The position numbers and the translations under genes were made by a program. 37,874 bases of DNA from an uncultured bacterium. GTDB lineage: Bacteria > Verrucomicrobiota > Kiritimatiellia > RFP12 > UBA1067. This document shows positions 8,127 to 16,741 of the stretch, piece after piece. The stretch lies in NCBI GenBank assembly GCA_902772905.1, contig CACYCL010000146.1, forward strand, positions 1-37,874. The letters are read 5' to 3'. The stretch's first letter is position 1. Each line of letters starts with the position of its first letter. The notes beneath the pieces were generated by a model. That model did no database searches, was not told where the DNA came from, and saw only the letters and a program-made list of their open reading frames with translations.

Positions 8127-8939
8127 CTACTTCAACGATTCGAGAATGTGCTTGGCGCAGTTCGTCGTGACGGTCTGCGCACCACGGCGAAACGCCTCTG
8201 CGGCCTTCTTTGGATCGTCAATGGTCCAAACGTGGAACTCAAAGCCGGCACGCTTCACGGTTGCGATGTAGTCGGCGGTGATCGTCTTTGGATCGAATCG
8301 TATGTCTATGCCGTCAACGCCAAGCTTGCGCAGTTCCGCTATGAGCTTTTCGGGAGCCGGCGCCTTGCCGGTGAGCCAATACACCTTAAATTCGGGCATC
8401 TGGCGCTTCAGCTCCGCGCTTACCTTGCGACCGAATGAAATGAAGAGCACGGTTTCCGGCGTGGCCTTGGGCTCCTTCGCGAACACTGCCTTGATGTACG
8501 GAACCCAGGAAGGGTCATCGTCCTTGACCTCTACATATATCTTGCGGCCTGGGCGCGCAAGAGCCAGAACTTCTTCGAGAAGCGCGGGCCGCGTAGGATC
8601 GAACTTTGACCCCTTCCACTTGCCCCAACCGCCAACGTTCAGCTTTGACACTGTATTCTCCCAGTCAACAGCGACGCAGGCGTTTGTGTTGGCTCCTGAC
8701 GTCGTGCGCTTGAGCGTGCGGTCGTGGAAGGTAAAGAGGCGATGGTCTGTGGACAGATAGATGTCGCACTCAAATCCAAAACCCCTCTCGACGGCAGTCT
8801 TGTACGCCGGCAGAGTGTTTTCAGGCGCATCCACTGATTCGCCGCGGTGTGCGATCAGCGTATCGTAGTCCGGCTTGTTCACCGTCGCGCAGCCGCATGC
8901 GACTGCCGCCAGTCCAGCAATTATATAGAGTCTATTCAT
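8127..8939 (-). CDS. Glycerophosphodiester phosphodiesterase, lipoprotein
   Basis: This 270-residue GDPD-fold enzyme would hydrolyse glycerophosphodiesters to sn-glycerol 3-phosphate and an alcohol. The GDPD signatures are clear: IAHRGESVDAPENTLPAY (catalytic His-Arg and the first metal Glu), FECDIYLSTDH, FTFHDRTLKRTT (second catalytic His) and IYVEVKDD. The C-terminal part ends with FHVWTIDDPKKA. A hydrophobic N-terminus ending AVACGC is a lipobox-like signal, so the protein is probably tethered to a membrane facing the periplasm. The ATG at 8939 lies only 7 nt below a strong -10 box, so the message is probably leaderless. It heads a unit with the hemolysin III and helical-repeat genes. Confidence 0.94.
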   Translation of the reverse strand: MNRLYIIAGLAAVACGCATVNKPDYDTLIAHRGESVDAPENTLPAYKTAVERGFGFECDIYLSTDHRLFTFHDRTLKRTTSGANTNACVAVDWENTVSKLNVGGWGKWKGSKFDPTRPALLEEVLALARPGRKIYVEVKDDDPSWVPYIKAVFAKEPKATPETVLFISFGRKVSAELKRQMPEFKVYWLTGKAPAPEKLIAELRKLGVDGIDIRFDPKTITADYIATVKRAGFEFHVWTIDDPKKAAEAFRRGAQTVTTNCAKHILESLK

Positions 8940-8946
8940 GTGTTGT

Positions 8947-8975
8947 ATTATCTCATATTACCGCCGCATTGACAA
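8947..8975 (-). promoter_or_regulatory. Promoter of the GDPD operon, leaderless type
   Basis: Reading leftward, TTGTCA (-35, 8975-8970) is separated by exactly 17 bp from GATAAT (-10, 8952-8947), which has an upstream TGA giving an extended -10. The ATG begins 7 nt after the -10, at the expected transcription start. It lies in the 94-bp gap after the GH2 gene, in which no clear terminator of the long operon is visible. Confidence 0.75.
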
Positions 8976-9033
8976 GTGTGTGCGATTCTCGGCGATAACG
9001 TCCACGAATCTTGTAGCGTCCAGCAGCGGGCAA

Positions 9034-11859
9034 TTACGGTTGCGCAAGGTCTCCGGCGCGAACACCTGACGACGGATCTCCGGGATTCCGCGCTACGTTG
9101 CCGTTCCGCGCACCTGAGAGAAGCGGCGCCGCAATGACCGCATGAAGTTGCGCCGGCGTCAGGCTCTGCGGCGGATTGAACGCCTCGCCAGCGGCATAAT
9201 CCACAAGCTGCGCTCGCATCCACGCCGCTGCCGGATCGTCCGCGTGGAACGCAAACGAACACACAAGCAAACGCCCTTCGCCGACACGATACTCAAACAG
9301 CCCTGCCTGGCGAATCGGGAACTTCACCGACGACGCTATGTCGATGATCGGATCAAATGGCACGTCAGCCTCCAGCTGCACGGCGCGGCCACCCTCCATC
9401 AGCCGCCTGAACTGCCAGCCGCAGAAACCTTCATGCGGGAATTCCTTCAGTGCAGGGTGTCCTTCTTTGACGACCGTCGCATAGTTGCCAGACGTGCGTC
9501 CAGCCATGCCGATGCGATAAGTTGTCGGCAAGGCTCGAAACGACCCCGCGCCAAGCAGCAACACGCGTTCGCCCTTTGCAAGCGCGGAGGCAAGCTCCGC
9601 TTCGCCGATATCCTCAACGATCTTAACGTTAGACGGATCATTCTTCGACTTCTTCGCCGGGAACGCATATATTTCCCACTCATTATCGACCTTTCTTGCA
9701 CCGTCCGACAGCTTCGTTCGCAGAATGTATTTTACCGCCCTTGCGGCATCCGGAATCTTCGCGGCAAACTCGCCAAGACCGACAAGCCGACCATTCGGCA
9801 CACAGTCAACCGTGCGCCGCTCCGACCACGCGACGTGGCCATCCGGCCTGGCAAGTGTGACACAAAGCTCTGCTGCAGTCATCTCCGCGTCATAGTTGGA
9901 TATTGAAAACGCAATCTTCTTAGTCTCGCCTGCTCTTACGTTGAAGTCGCTGCCGAGATCGGAGAGCAACACGGATGCGGCGTTGTAGCGCAGGATGTTC
10001 TCCACAGTTTCACCAGGCTTTAGACGGTAGAATTCGTCCATCATCCCCACCGAGTAGCCGAACGTATGCCAGTGAGTGTTGATGTCGCCGAGGAAGTCGT
10101 AGCCAGCCACACGGTCTGCAGCGCGGAGCTTCTCGAACGTGAACTTGCGGATTCGCCACATCCATTCGCATGAATTGCGGAAGTACGTGTCCGCCCGTTC
10201 CATCAGTCCCTTCTCCGTGAGCAATCGGCGCGGCTCAGAGAAAACGCCTACTTTCAGGATCGGCGAATCAGGAGGGTACATCTTCTCGAGTCCGAAGTCG
10301 ATATAGCTGGAATCTATGCATATCTCGTGCGAGGTGCGCGGCTTGCCGCCGTACGCATCGCCCCACGCATCGAGATCCGCGGACGTTCCGGAATTCAGGG
10401 ACTCGTAGCTGGTCAGCCCCAGCTGATAGGAAGTAAACATGTCGCAAAATGAAGCGAGGCGCGACATCCGTTCGGCGTTGTGAAGGAACGGCATCTCGAC
10501 CGTTGGATCCTTCCCTGGTACAAGCATGTACTCTACGCCGCGCATGGCGCTCATCGGCGAGAAGAGCGAATCCGTGCGCTCGTGCACCATCTCCGCCACG
10601 TCGCGCAGGTACGCCTCGGCGATACGATCAATGCGCGTCTCGTTGCCCGTGCAGTAAATCACCACCGACGGATGCCGCCGAGCGAACGCTATTATGGCAG
10701 CGAACTCCGGCTCGGAAACGAAATTCGGCGACTCAATGTGAACAGCCATCCCAAGCTCGTCCGTCGCCTCCAGATATTCGACCGGCGGCACGAACGTATG
10801 GAAGCGCACGAAGTTGAAGCCCAGTTCCTTGCGCTTCGCCGTGACCATTCGGTAGTATCCGAGGTCGCGCGGCAGATGGAGAGTCCTCGGGAAATAACAG
10901 TGCTCAGTGACTCCGCGCAGATAGACTGGCTTCCCGTTGAGACGAAACTTTTCGCCGTCCGCCACCAGACGGCGAATGCCGAACTTCTGACGGTATACGC
11001 CCTGCGCGGTCGTCAAGACGAGATCGTAGCGCTTCGGGTTCTCCGGCGACCAGAAATCCAGCCCGTCAGTCGGAAGAGTGAAGTCGCCCGTGGCGGAACC
11101 TTCCGCCATTACGGCGCCGCCGTCGGAAATCTTGTAGGCGAACGGAACGCCTCCCGCCGCATGCACGGTGAATGTCTTGAGATCCTTTGCTGTCGTCACA
11201 TACACGTCACCAAGACTGTTCGTCAAAAAGCGAAGCTCAAGACTGCCGTTCACGCCTCCCGTCGAACGAAAGGTCGAGCGTGTCGTCAAGCCCGAAACGT
11301 AGTCGCAATAGCCGAGGTTCGGGTTGTTTGAGACAGCAAGGACAAACTCGTTCGACCCCTTCCTTAGGACGCCATGCGGAATTTCCAGTTCGAACGGCGT
11401 GGAGAAGCCTGCGCGGAACGCGACGAACCGTCCGTTGACCCATACATGCACTTGGTTGCGCACCCCCTCGAACGCCAGCACGGCAGCGCCCGTGCGATCC
11501 AGTTCAACCACGCGACGGTAGAAGAAACAACCGTAGATGTTCGGCAAAGTAGTGTCGCTCGCCCAACCACTTACCGGGAAGCGCTGACGCTCGAAAAGCG
11601 GATTGATGCGGAACTCGTCCTTCATGCCAGCCGCACGGAACGACGCCACCATGTCCTCCCAGTAGCCTGGAACAGCATCAACGACCTTCACGCCCATGAA
11701 CGCAGGACAGTCCACAGTCTCATACGCATACGGCTGGTACGCCATCTCCCACTCGCCGTTAAGCGACACAGACTCATAGAAAACATGTCCGAAGGGCTTG
11801 TCGCCCAACGCGACACATGTCAAGGCAATCAGTGCGCAAACTATAAATAATTTTTTCAT
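9034..11859 (-). CDS. Secreted GH2 family glycosidase (beta-galactosidase/glucuronidase type)
   Basis: This 941-residue protein has a signal peptide (residues 1-19, ending VALG). Domains run sugar-binding beta-sandwich (about 25-215, with RRVVEL and VWVNG), immunoglobulin-like (about 215-305) and a GH2 TIM barrel from about 300, then about 300 residues of beta-rich C-terminal domains. The acid/base motif is YCTGNE (Glu407) and the likely nucleophile lies in SHEIC (Glu512). The substrate could be beta-galactoside, glucuronide or galacturonide; sequence alone does not decide. ATG 11859 follows CGGAG motifs directly. It is the last gene of the long minus-strand operon, 27 bp after GH92. The final 30 residues are low-complexity (Gly/Ala/Pro/Asn/Arg) and look unrelated to the fold. 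Confidence 0.92.
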   Translation of the reverse strand: MKKLFIVCALIALTCVALGDKPFGHVFYESVSLNGEWEMAYQPYAYETVDCPAFMGVKVVDAVPGYWEDMVASFRAAGMKDEFRINPLFERQRFPVSGWASDTTLPNIYGCFFYRRVVELDRTGAAVLAFEGVRNQVHVWVNGRFVAFRAGFSTPFELEIPHGVLRKGSNEFVLAVSNNPNLGYCDYVSGLTTRSTFRSTGGVNGSLELRFLTNSLGDVYVTTAKDLKTFTVHAAGGVPFAYKISDGGAVMAEGSATGDFTLPTDGLDFWSPENPKRYDLVLTTAQGVYRQKFGIRRLVADGEKFRLNGKPVYLRGVTEHCYFPRTLHLPRDLGYYRMVTAKRKELGFNFVRFHTFVPPVEYLEATDELGMAVHIESPNFVSEPEFAAIIAFARRHPSVVIYCTGNETRIDRIAEAYLRDVAEMVHERTDSLFSPMSAMRGVEYMLVPGKDPTVEMPFLHNAERMSRLASFCDMFTSYQLGLTSYESLNSGTSADLDAWGDAYGGKPRTSHEICIDSSYIDFGLEKMYPPDSPILKVGVFSEPRRLLTEKGLMERADTYFRNSCEWMWRIRKFTFEKLRAADRVAGYDFLGDINTHWHTFGYSVGMMDEFYRLKPGETVENILRYNAASVLLSDLGSDFNVRAGETKKIAFSISNYDAEMTAAELCVTLARPDGHVAWSERRTVDCVPNGRLVGLGEFAAKIPDAARAVKYILRTKLSDGARKVDNEWEIYAFPAKKSKNDPSNVKIVEDIGEAELASALAKGERVLLLGAGSFRALPTTYRIGMAGRTSGNYATVVKEGHPALKEFPHEGFCGWQFRRLMEGGRAVQLEADVPFDPIIDIASSVKFPIRQAGLFEYRVGEGRLLVCSFAFHADDPAAAWMRAQLVDYAAGEAFNPPQSLTPAQLHAVIAAPLLSGARNGNVARNPGDPSSGVRAGDLAQP

Positions 11860-11886
11860 AACTCCGACTCCGTTACTAACCTCAAT

Positions 11887-13893
11887 TCAGTCTGACATCT
11901 CAAAGACAAGCTCGCCGCCCCTCACAAGGTCTGCATGACGGACACGCCATTCTCTCAGCTCAAGTCCATTCAGGCTGACGCGTTTCACCCTCCAACGGGC
12001 GGACGAATAGTTTTTCACGGCTATTTTCAGCGTAGCCTTTGGATATGGGGCTTCGAATCTTAATGTCGCCGACCGGACAAGCGGCGATCCGATCTCATAC
12101 TCTCCCGTTGTAGGATCAAGCGGATAAAGACCAAGTGCCGACAGGATGTACCATGCACTCATCTGTCCGCAGTCTTCGTTGCCGTCAAACCCCTTGCCGT
12201 CAGACGAATAGCAACGCTCAAGAATCTGCCTGACCCGTAGTTGAGTCTTCTCAGGCGCCCCAAAACGATTGTAGAGATATGCACAGTGATGACTCGGCTC
12301 ATTTCCGTGCATCGAGCGATTGCCGCGCTCAGCCTTCCAGAATTCGCCGTCGAAGAAAACATCCAGCCGTCGCACCGCTTCGTCTTTTCCTCCCAGCAGC
12401 CGGGCAAGGCCATCAGTGTCAAACGGGACTCCCCACACCGCCGTCTTTTCCGTCTGCTCGCAATAAGCCCCGTGGCCCCAGCCGTGACTTCCCTTGATTT
12501 CCGCAAGCGGGGAATCAAATCGGCCGTCCGCCCGCCTCGGACGAAAGGACGACGCCGCTAAATCCCAAAGATTGGTATAATTGCACGATCTACGCCGAAA
12601 CATCTCAGCCTCATCTAGCCGCCCTGACGCTTCCGCCAGCACCGCAGCCGCCCTGTCATCGAAGCAGAAATCCTGTGTGCGCGAAACGGACTCTGCAGTC
12701 TCGTCGCAGGCTACATAACCACGGTGGATATACGAGCCGAGCCCACCTCTGGTCTCTGGAGTGCGCCCGAACATGCCACGATCCTCCCACACGAATGCTG
12801 CGTCGTTTTCCTGCGGCTGCATGGCGTTCTTGCGCACCGCCTCGTAGGCGAGGCCAGTGTCAAAGCCGCTGAATCCCTTCGCACACGCCTCCGCAAGCAC
12901 TATTTCGGCTGGGGCTCCAATCATGATTCCGGTATAAGACGGATTCGGCCACTTGGGAAGCCATCCGCCCTCCTTGTACATTTCAAGCAACGACTGCATC
13001 ATGGAGTCCACTCGTTCAGGCGCGATCAGCGTCAGCCACGGGTGCTCGGCGCGATAAGTGTCCCACAGCGAAAAGCACGTATACATGTCACCATAATGAA
13101 TCTTGTCGTCAAACGCCGAATAATATCGCCCGTATTCTCCTATCTGCCGGGGATACAGCAGTGTATGGAACACGCCAGTATAGAAAATGCGCTTCACATC
13201 CTCCGCGGCATCGATCTCAATTCGAGAAAAATACCGTTCCCATTGCCTCCGAACGTCGGAAACTACCTCCTCGAAGGTTTTCGCGCCGATCTCGCGCTCG
13301 AGATTCGCCTTTGCCTGTTCAAGTGATATGAGCGACACGCCAATCTTCAGTTCACGCTCATCTGGGTGCTGCACTACATACCGCCAGCCCTTGAAATTCG
13401 GCAATGGATATCCTAGCCCGGCGTCATCACGGTTGGCATCATACCCGCTTGGAAGCCACACACCACTGAAATCGCCGCGTAGCCACGCTGCATGAGCAGT
13501 TGCCGTATATTCATACGCCGCCCCGGCAACGCTCACCTTGCCAAGATACGGCGTCGGTTCCAGACTTTCAATTTTTCGAGGCGTCAGTGGTATGCGAACG
13601 GCACCCCAGTCCCCCATCCATATCGCCGGCTGCCTCGTCAAGTTGAATCCTATGAGATTGTCATCTGACTTATTGTAGCTCAGCCGCCCTACGCCATTCA
13701 GACGCGTCATAGGCACGAGGTGAAAGCTTCCGAACGGAACCCCGACGTACGGCATCATCCCTCCATATTGCGTTCCATCCCCCTCCGTGCCTATCAATGC
13801 GTCAACGTAGTCGATAGACGCGCGATGGTCCGCCTCTACCGAAAACACAGTCAGCCCATATGCGACAATGCAAAAAATGAAAGGTCTAATCAT
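11887..13893 (-). CDS. Secreted GH92 family alpha-mannosidase-like protein
   Basis: This 668-residue product has the two GH92 hallmarks, GNEPSHH (about 530-536) and GNEDCGQMSAWY (about 571-582), the latter with the general acid/base region. Characterised GH92 enzymes are calcium-dependent exo-alpha-mannosidases. The start is set by GGAGG placed 5 nt before ATG 13893; that ribosome site sits just after the stop of the esterase gene upstream. The first residues (MIRPFIFCIVAYGLTVFSVEA) form a signal peptide. The N-terminal beta-sandwich seems shortened: family members are usually 720-790 residues, and here the helical catalytic core begins at about residue 200. A mannosidase in a pectin locus suggests a mixed or decorated substrate. 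Confidence 0.92.
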   Translation of the reverse strand: MIRPFIFCIVAYGLTVFSVEADHRASIDYVDALIGTEGDGTQYGGMMPYVGVPFGSFHLVPMTRLNGVGRLSYNKSDDNLIGFNLTRQPAIWMGDWGAVRIPLTPRKIESLEPTPYLGKVSVAGAAYEYTATAHAAWLRGDFSGVWLPSGYDANRDDAGLGYPLPNFKGWRYVVQHPDERELKIGVSLISLEQAKANLEREIGAKTFEEVVSDVRRQWERYFSRIEIDAAEDVKRIFYTGVFHTLLYPRQIGEYGRYYSAFDDKIHYGDMYTCFSLWDTYRAEHPWLTLIAPERVDSMMQSLLEMYKEGGWLPKWPNPSYTGIMIGAPAEIVLAEACAKGFSGFDTGLAYEAVRKNAMQPQENDAAFVWEDRGMFGRTPETRGGLGSYIHRGYVACDETAESVSRTQDFCFDDRAAAVLAEASGRLDEAEMFRRRSCNYTNLWDLAASSFRPRRADGRFDSPLAEIKGSHGWGHGAYCEQTEKTAVWGVPFDTDGLARLLGGKDEAVRRLDVFFDGEFWKAERGNRSMHGNEPSHHCAYLYNRFGAPEKTQLRVRQILERCYSSDGKGFDGNEDCGQMSAWYILSALGLYPLDPTTGEYEIGSPLVRSATLRFEAPYPKATLKIAVKNYSSARWRVKRVSLNGLELREWRVRHADLVRGGELVFEMSD

Positions 13894-13904
13894 GCTGTCC
13901 TCCA

Positions 13905-15443
13905 TCATTTTGAAATGTCAGAAACATGAAACGCTCCAAGCGGCAATCCCATTTCATTGTAGAGAGAACCAAACCAAGGACGAGAATGCAAATATCGAAC
14001 GCTCCTGGGAACATCCACCCCGTCTGCGGAAATGACGATGTCTTTCCCATCGAGAGCACCTTCGTACCGCAATGAGCCTTCCGGTCGGCGAGTCTTCGCA
14101 AGGTTGATTATTTTCGCCGGACGCCATTTCCCGTCCGCCCCGCAAAGCTCAAAGCCGTTCGCCATGGACCCCGCATCGTTGTAGACGTACCAGCTCTCGG
14201 CGCCCTCAAACGAAAGAATAACCCGAACTCCATCGACTCTGCAAGCCTTGAACACAGGAGAGTCGTCCTTCAGCCACGAATATCCGTAGTCGCGGCGCAA
14301 GGCGTGCAGTGCAAGCCGTTTGGCGACAGTGCGCTTGTCGTTTGGGTGAATGTCATGCAGATTGCCTGTGTCGTTGATGATTGCAATCGCAGCGTTCTTC
14401 TCTTCCGCCGCGAATTTCGACTGCGCCTCCTGCATCAACGGCACCAATGGATTTCCCCACGGTGCCAGCTGGACGAAATAAAGCCTGAGATCGGGATTGC
14501 GAAACTCCTTCGACCATCCGTTGTAGAGCGCGTGCATCTTCGCGGCATATCGATGGTGCTCCTTCACGTTCTGACAGCCTTGATACCAAAGCACACCGCG
14601 CACGGACATCGGCACATAGGGAGCGACCATGGCGTTCCACAGGGCGCTCGGCTGCTCCTCGGCCGCCGTGATCATGTTCGTCACCATGGTTTCCTTTCTG
14701 AATTCCGACTTCGGCAAGACCTTCCAGTTTCGTTCAAACGCCAGTTCTTCCAGCCCCTCATATCCAACATTCGGCACCCACGGATCGATGTGCGTGCCGC
14801 CCCACGACGCGTCAACGATCCCAACAGGAACATCCAGCGAATTTGCCAACTCCAGCGCATAGTAGTAGCCGACCGCCGACGGCATTTCCTTTCCGCTTTC
14901 ATGCAGACGCATAAGACTCGGAGTCATCTTTCTCCATTCCACCGACACCTCGCGCAGCGGAACCGCCGACATGGCCTTCGGGGTCTTCGCGAGGCGCACG
15001 TGTGGCTTGATCGTGCTGCAAATCATCATGGCTCCCCACGCATCACGATAGCGAGGCGATGCCCCCCATATCGGACAGTCCATGTTGGACTGCCCCGAAC
15101 ATATCCAGACCTCTCCAACCAGAACATCTGAAACCGTCTGGACAACCTTGCTTGTCTTGAATTCAGCGACGAGCTTACGTCCCTTTTTGCTGGCAGGCAT
15201 TGGATCAAGAGCAACCATCCATGAACCGTCACGTTCAGTCATGGCCGTTTTGGCCTGACCTCCGAAGGAAACATGAACACTCTCGCCCGGCTTAGCCGTT
15301 CCCCATACCCGAACAGGGCGATCACGCTGAAGGACGACACCTTTCGAAAAGACAGGGTTCATTCGACATTCGCTGCAAATCTGCCGGTCCGGCACAAACG
15401 CTCCGGCCACCGCCATCATGTACAAAGCAGCCGTTTTAATCAT
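13905..15443 (-). CDS. Secreted SGNH esterase, sialate O-acetylesterase (SASA) type
   Basis: The 512-residue product has an N-terminal signal peptide, an Ig-like beta region (about 25-105) and a split SGNH hydrolase domain. Block I is GEVWICSGQSNM with the catalytic Ser. SWGGTHIDPW, GVLWYQGCQN and LHDIHPNDK (catalytic Asp-x-x-His) follow. Enzymes of this type remove acetyl groups from sialic acids or from plant polysaccharides such as xylan and rhamnogalacturonan. In this locus pectin deacetylation is the likely role. ATG 15443 overlaps the stop of the CE7 gene as ATGA and has GGAGAG 8-9 nt upstream. An in-frame ATG at 15461 would remove the clean signal peptide and is less likely. Confidence 0.92.
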   Translation of the reverse strand: MIKTAALYMMAVAGAFVPDRQICSECRMNPVFSKGVVLQRDRPVRVWGTAKPGESVHVSFGGQAKTAMTERDGSWMVALDPMPASKKGRKLVAEFKTSKVVQTVSDVLVGEVWICSGQSNMDCPIWGASPRYRDAWGAMMICSTIKPHVRLAKTPKAMSAVPLREVSVEWRKMTPSLMRLHESGKEMPSAVGYYYALELANSLDVPVGIVDASWGGTHIDPWVPNVGYEGLEELAFERNWKVLPKSEFRKETMVTNMITAAEEQPSALWNAMVAPYVPMSVRGVLWYQGCQNVKEHHRYAAKMHALYNGWSKEFRNPDLRLYFVQLAPWGNPLVPLMQEAQSKFAAEEKNAAIAIINDTGNLHDIHPNDKRTVAKRLALHALRRDYGYSWLKDDSPVFKACRVDGVRVILSFEGAESWYVYNDAGSMANGFELCGADGKWRPAKIINLAKTRRPEGSLRYEGALDGKDIVISADGVDVPRSVRYLHSRPWFGSLYNEMGLPLGAFHVSDISK

Positions 15444-16741
15444 TTTTCGCTCTCCAGCCATTTGTCTAGCATGTAATAGTATTTGTCCGGGACGAAATGC
15501 GTCATGCCAATGCCGTTTATGATAGCCTTGTCAGATGAAAGCAAGTTGTTATAGGCCGCATAGACTGCCGTCGGCGGACAGGTCGTATCTGAGAATCCGA
15601 CGACAAACCGCACCGGGCATTTGACGCGAGCCGCAAAGTTCACCGCGTCGAAATACGGGGCATTCGCAATGGCGGCGGCCTTGCTGCCATCAAGCTGCGC
15701 TTCGACAAGCCGGGGCCAACCGCTCATGCGCCCGGCCTTGAATCCGCAGAGATCGGTCAATGCCGGCACGCAAACCACCAGTTTGCCTATTTCCGGACAA
15801 AGCGCCGCCATGTAGAGGCCGAACGCCCCGCCCTGGCTCGTGCTTGCATAAACAATGTCTTGAGCATTAACATACCGTTGACGCGCCGCCCATTTGAACA
15901 CCCTCCGCGTAGCAAGAATCGCATCATAATAAAAGTAATCTTCCCGGCTTGTGGCAATGCCAAGAAACTGATACTCACAACGCTTGGCAGGATGGCTCTT
16001 CGCCCATTCGGCATTCTCTTTCTTCTGGCGCTCGACGTTGTCCTTCTTGGACGACCCGATCGGTGCGTCATAATAGTGCACATTCATCTCCAAAGCCACC
16101 TGCCCCGGCCTTCCACAACGTCCGAGAGACGATGGTCCAGCACCCTTCCCGCCGAATCGAAGCGAGAACGGCCCTCGCTCCAAAGATTTCGGTCTCGAAA
16201 AAACGCCGTAGATGCGCCGCCCCCTCGTCGCGGAAAGCGAAACCTTGAAGACATCAAGCTCTTCCGTGGACAAAGCCAGCGAACGCTCCAGACGAATGTC
16301 TTCCTCCACTTCTGCGTCATAGCGTGCAACAGCCGCCTTCCAAAACTCGTCAAAGTCTCGTGGACATTGCGAACCGGCGCGAATCCGCTCTGGACTGACC
16401 GCCACCGACCACACGATGTTCGTCACCTTATCCATGGAGGCCGAAAGTCGCATGAACCCAGGCTTTGACATCTTCGCCTTGATTTCAACAGGATTCGATA
16501 CGGCAAGATCGTATGTCTGGCGCGGAACTATCTCCTCCGGCCCGAAATTGTCCACGCCGGCGCAAAATATTCCAGACCTCGCCGGCATTCCATAATCGTC
16601 AGTTGCCGCAATTGACAGGACAGCTTCTTCGCCAACGGCATATATCGCGTCCTTATGATTGCAGGAAACACTGAGGGTGACGCCTGGAGACGAAAGGCAG
16701 CAGGCCATCGCAATGGTCAGTAGGCAATATGTCATTTGCAT
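15440..16741 (-). CDS. Secreted CE7-like acetyl esterase (AXE1 fold) with extra N-terminal domain
   Basis: This 433-residue alpha/beta hydrolase resembles acetyl xylan esterase/cephalosporin-C deacetylase (CE7). The nucleophile motif is STSQGG (Ser302), Asp385 lies in VGFSDTTCPP and His415 in GMTHFVP, in the correct order. The first Gly of the usual GxSQGG is Ser here. A signal peptide (1-20) is followed by about 100 residues of beta-rich sequence before the esterase core, which makes the protein longer than the usual 320 residues. It would remove acetyl groups from poly- or oligosaccharides. ATG 16741 has GGAG 7 nt upstream and overlaps the previous gene by 10 bp. ATG 16735, which overlaps that gene's stop as ATGA, is an alternative. 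Confidence 0.9.
   Translation of the reverse strand: MQMTYCLLTIAMACCLSSPGVTLSVSCNHKDAIYAVGEEAVLSIAATDDYGMPARSGIFCAGVDNFGPEEIVPRQTYDLAVSNPVEIKAKMSKPGFMRLSASMDKVTNIVWSVAVSPERIRAGSQCPRDFDEFWKAAVARYDAEVEEDIRLERSLALSTEELDVFKVSLSATRGRRIYGVFSRPKSLERGPFSLRFGGKGAGPSSLGRCGRPGQVALEMNVHYYDAPIGSSKKDNVERQKKENAEWAKSHPAKRCEYQFLGIATSREDYFYYDAILATRRVFKWAARQRYVNAQDIVYASTSQGGAFGLYMAALCPEIGKLVVCVPALTDLCGFKAGRMSGWPRLVEAQLDGSKAAAIANAPYFDAVNFAARVKCPVRFVVGFSDTTCPPTAVYAAYNNLLSSDKAIINGIGMTHFVPDKYYYMLDKWLESEK

Noticed and set aside
12575-12582. TATAAT-like box inside the GH92 gene on the plus strand
   Set aside because: It is antisense within a clear coding region, without a -35 or a downstream gene; likely chance.
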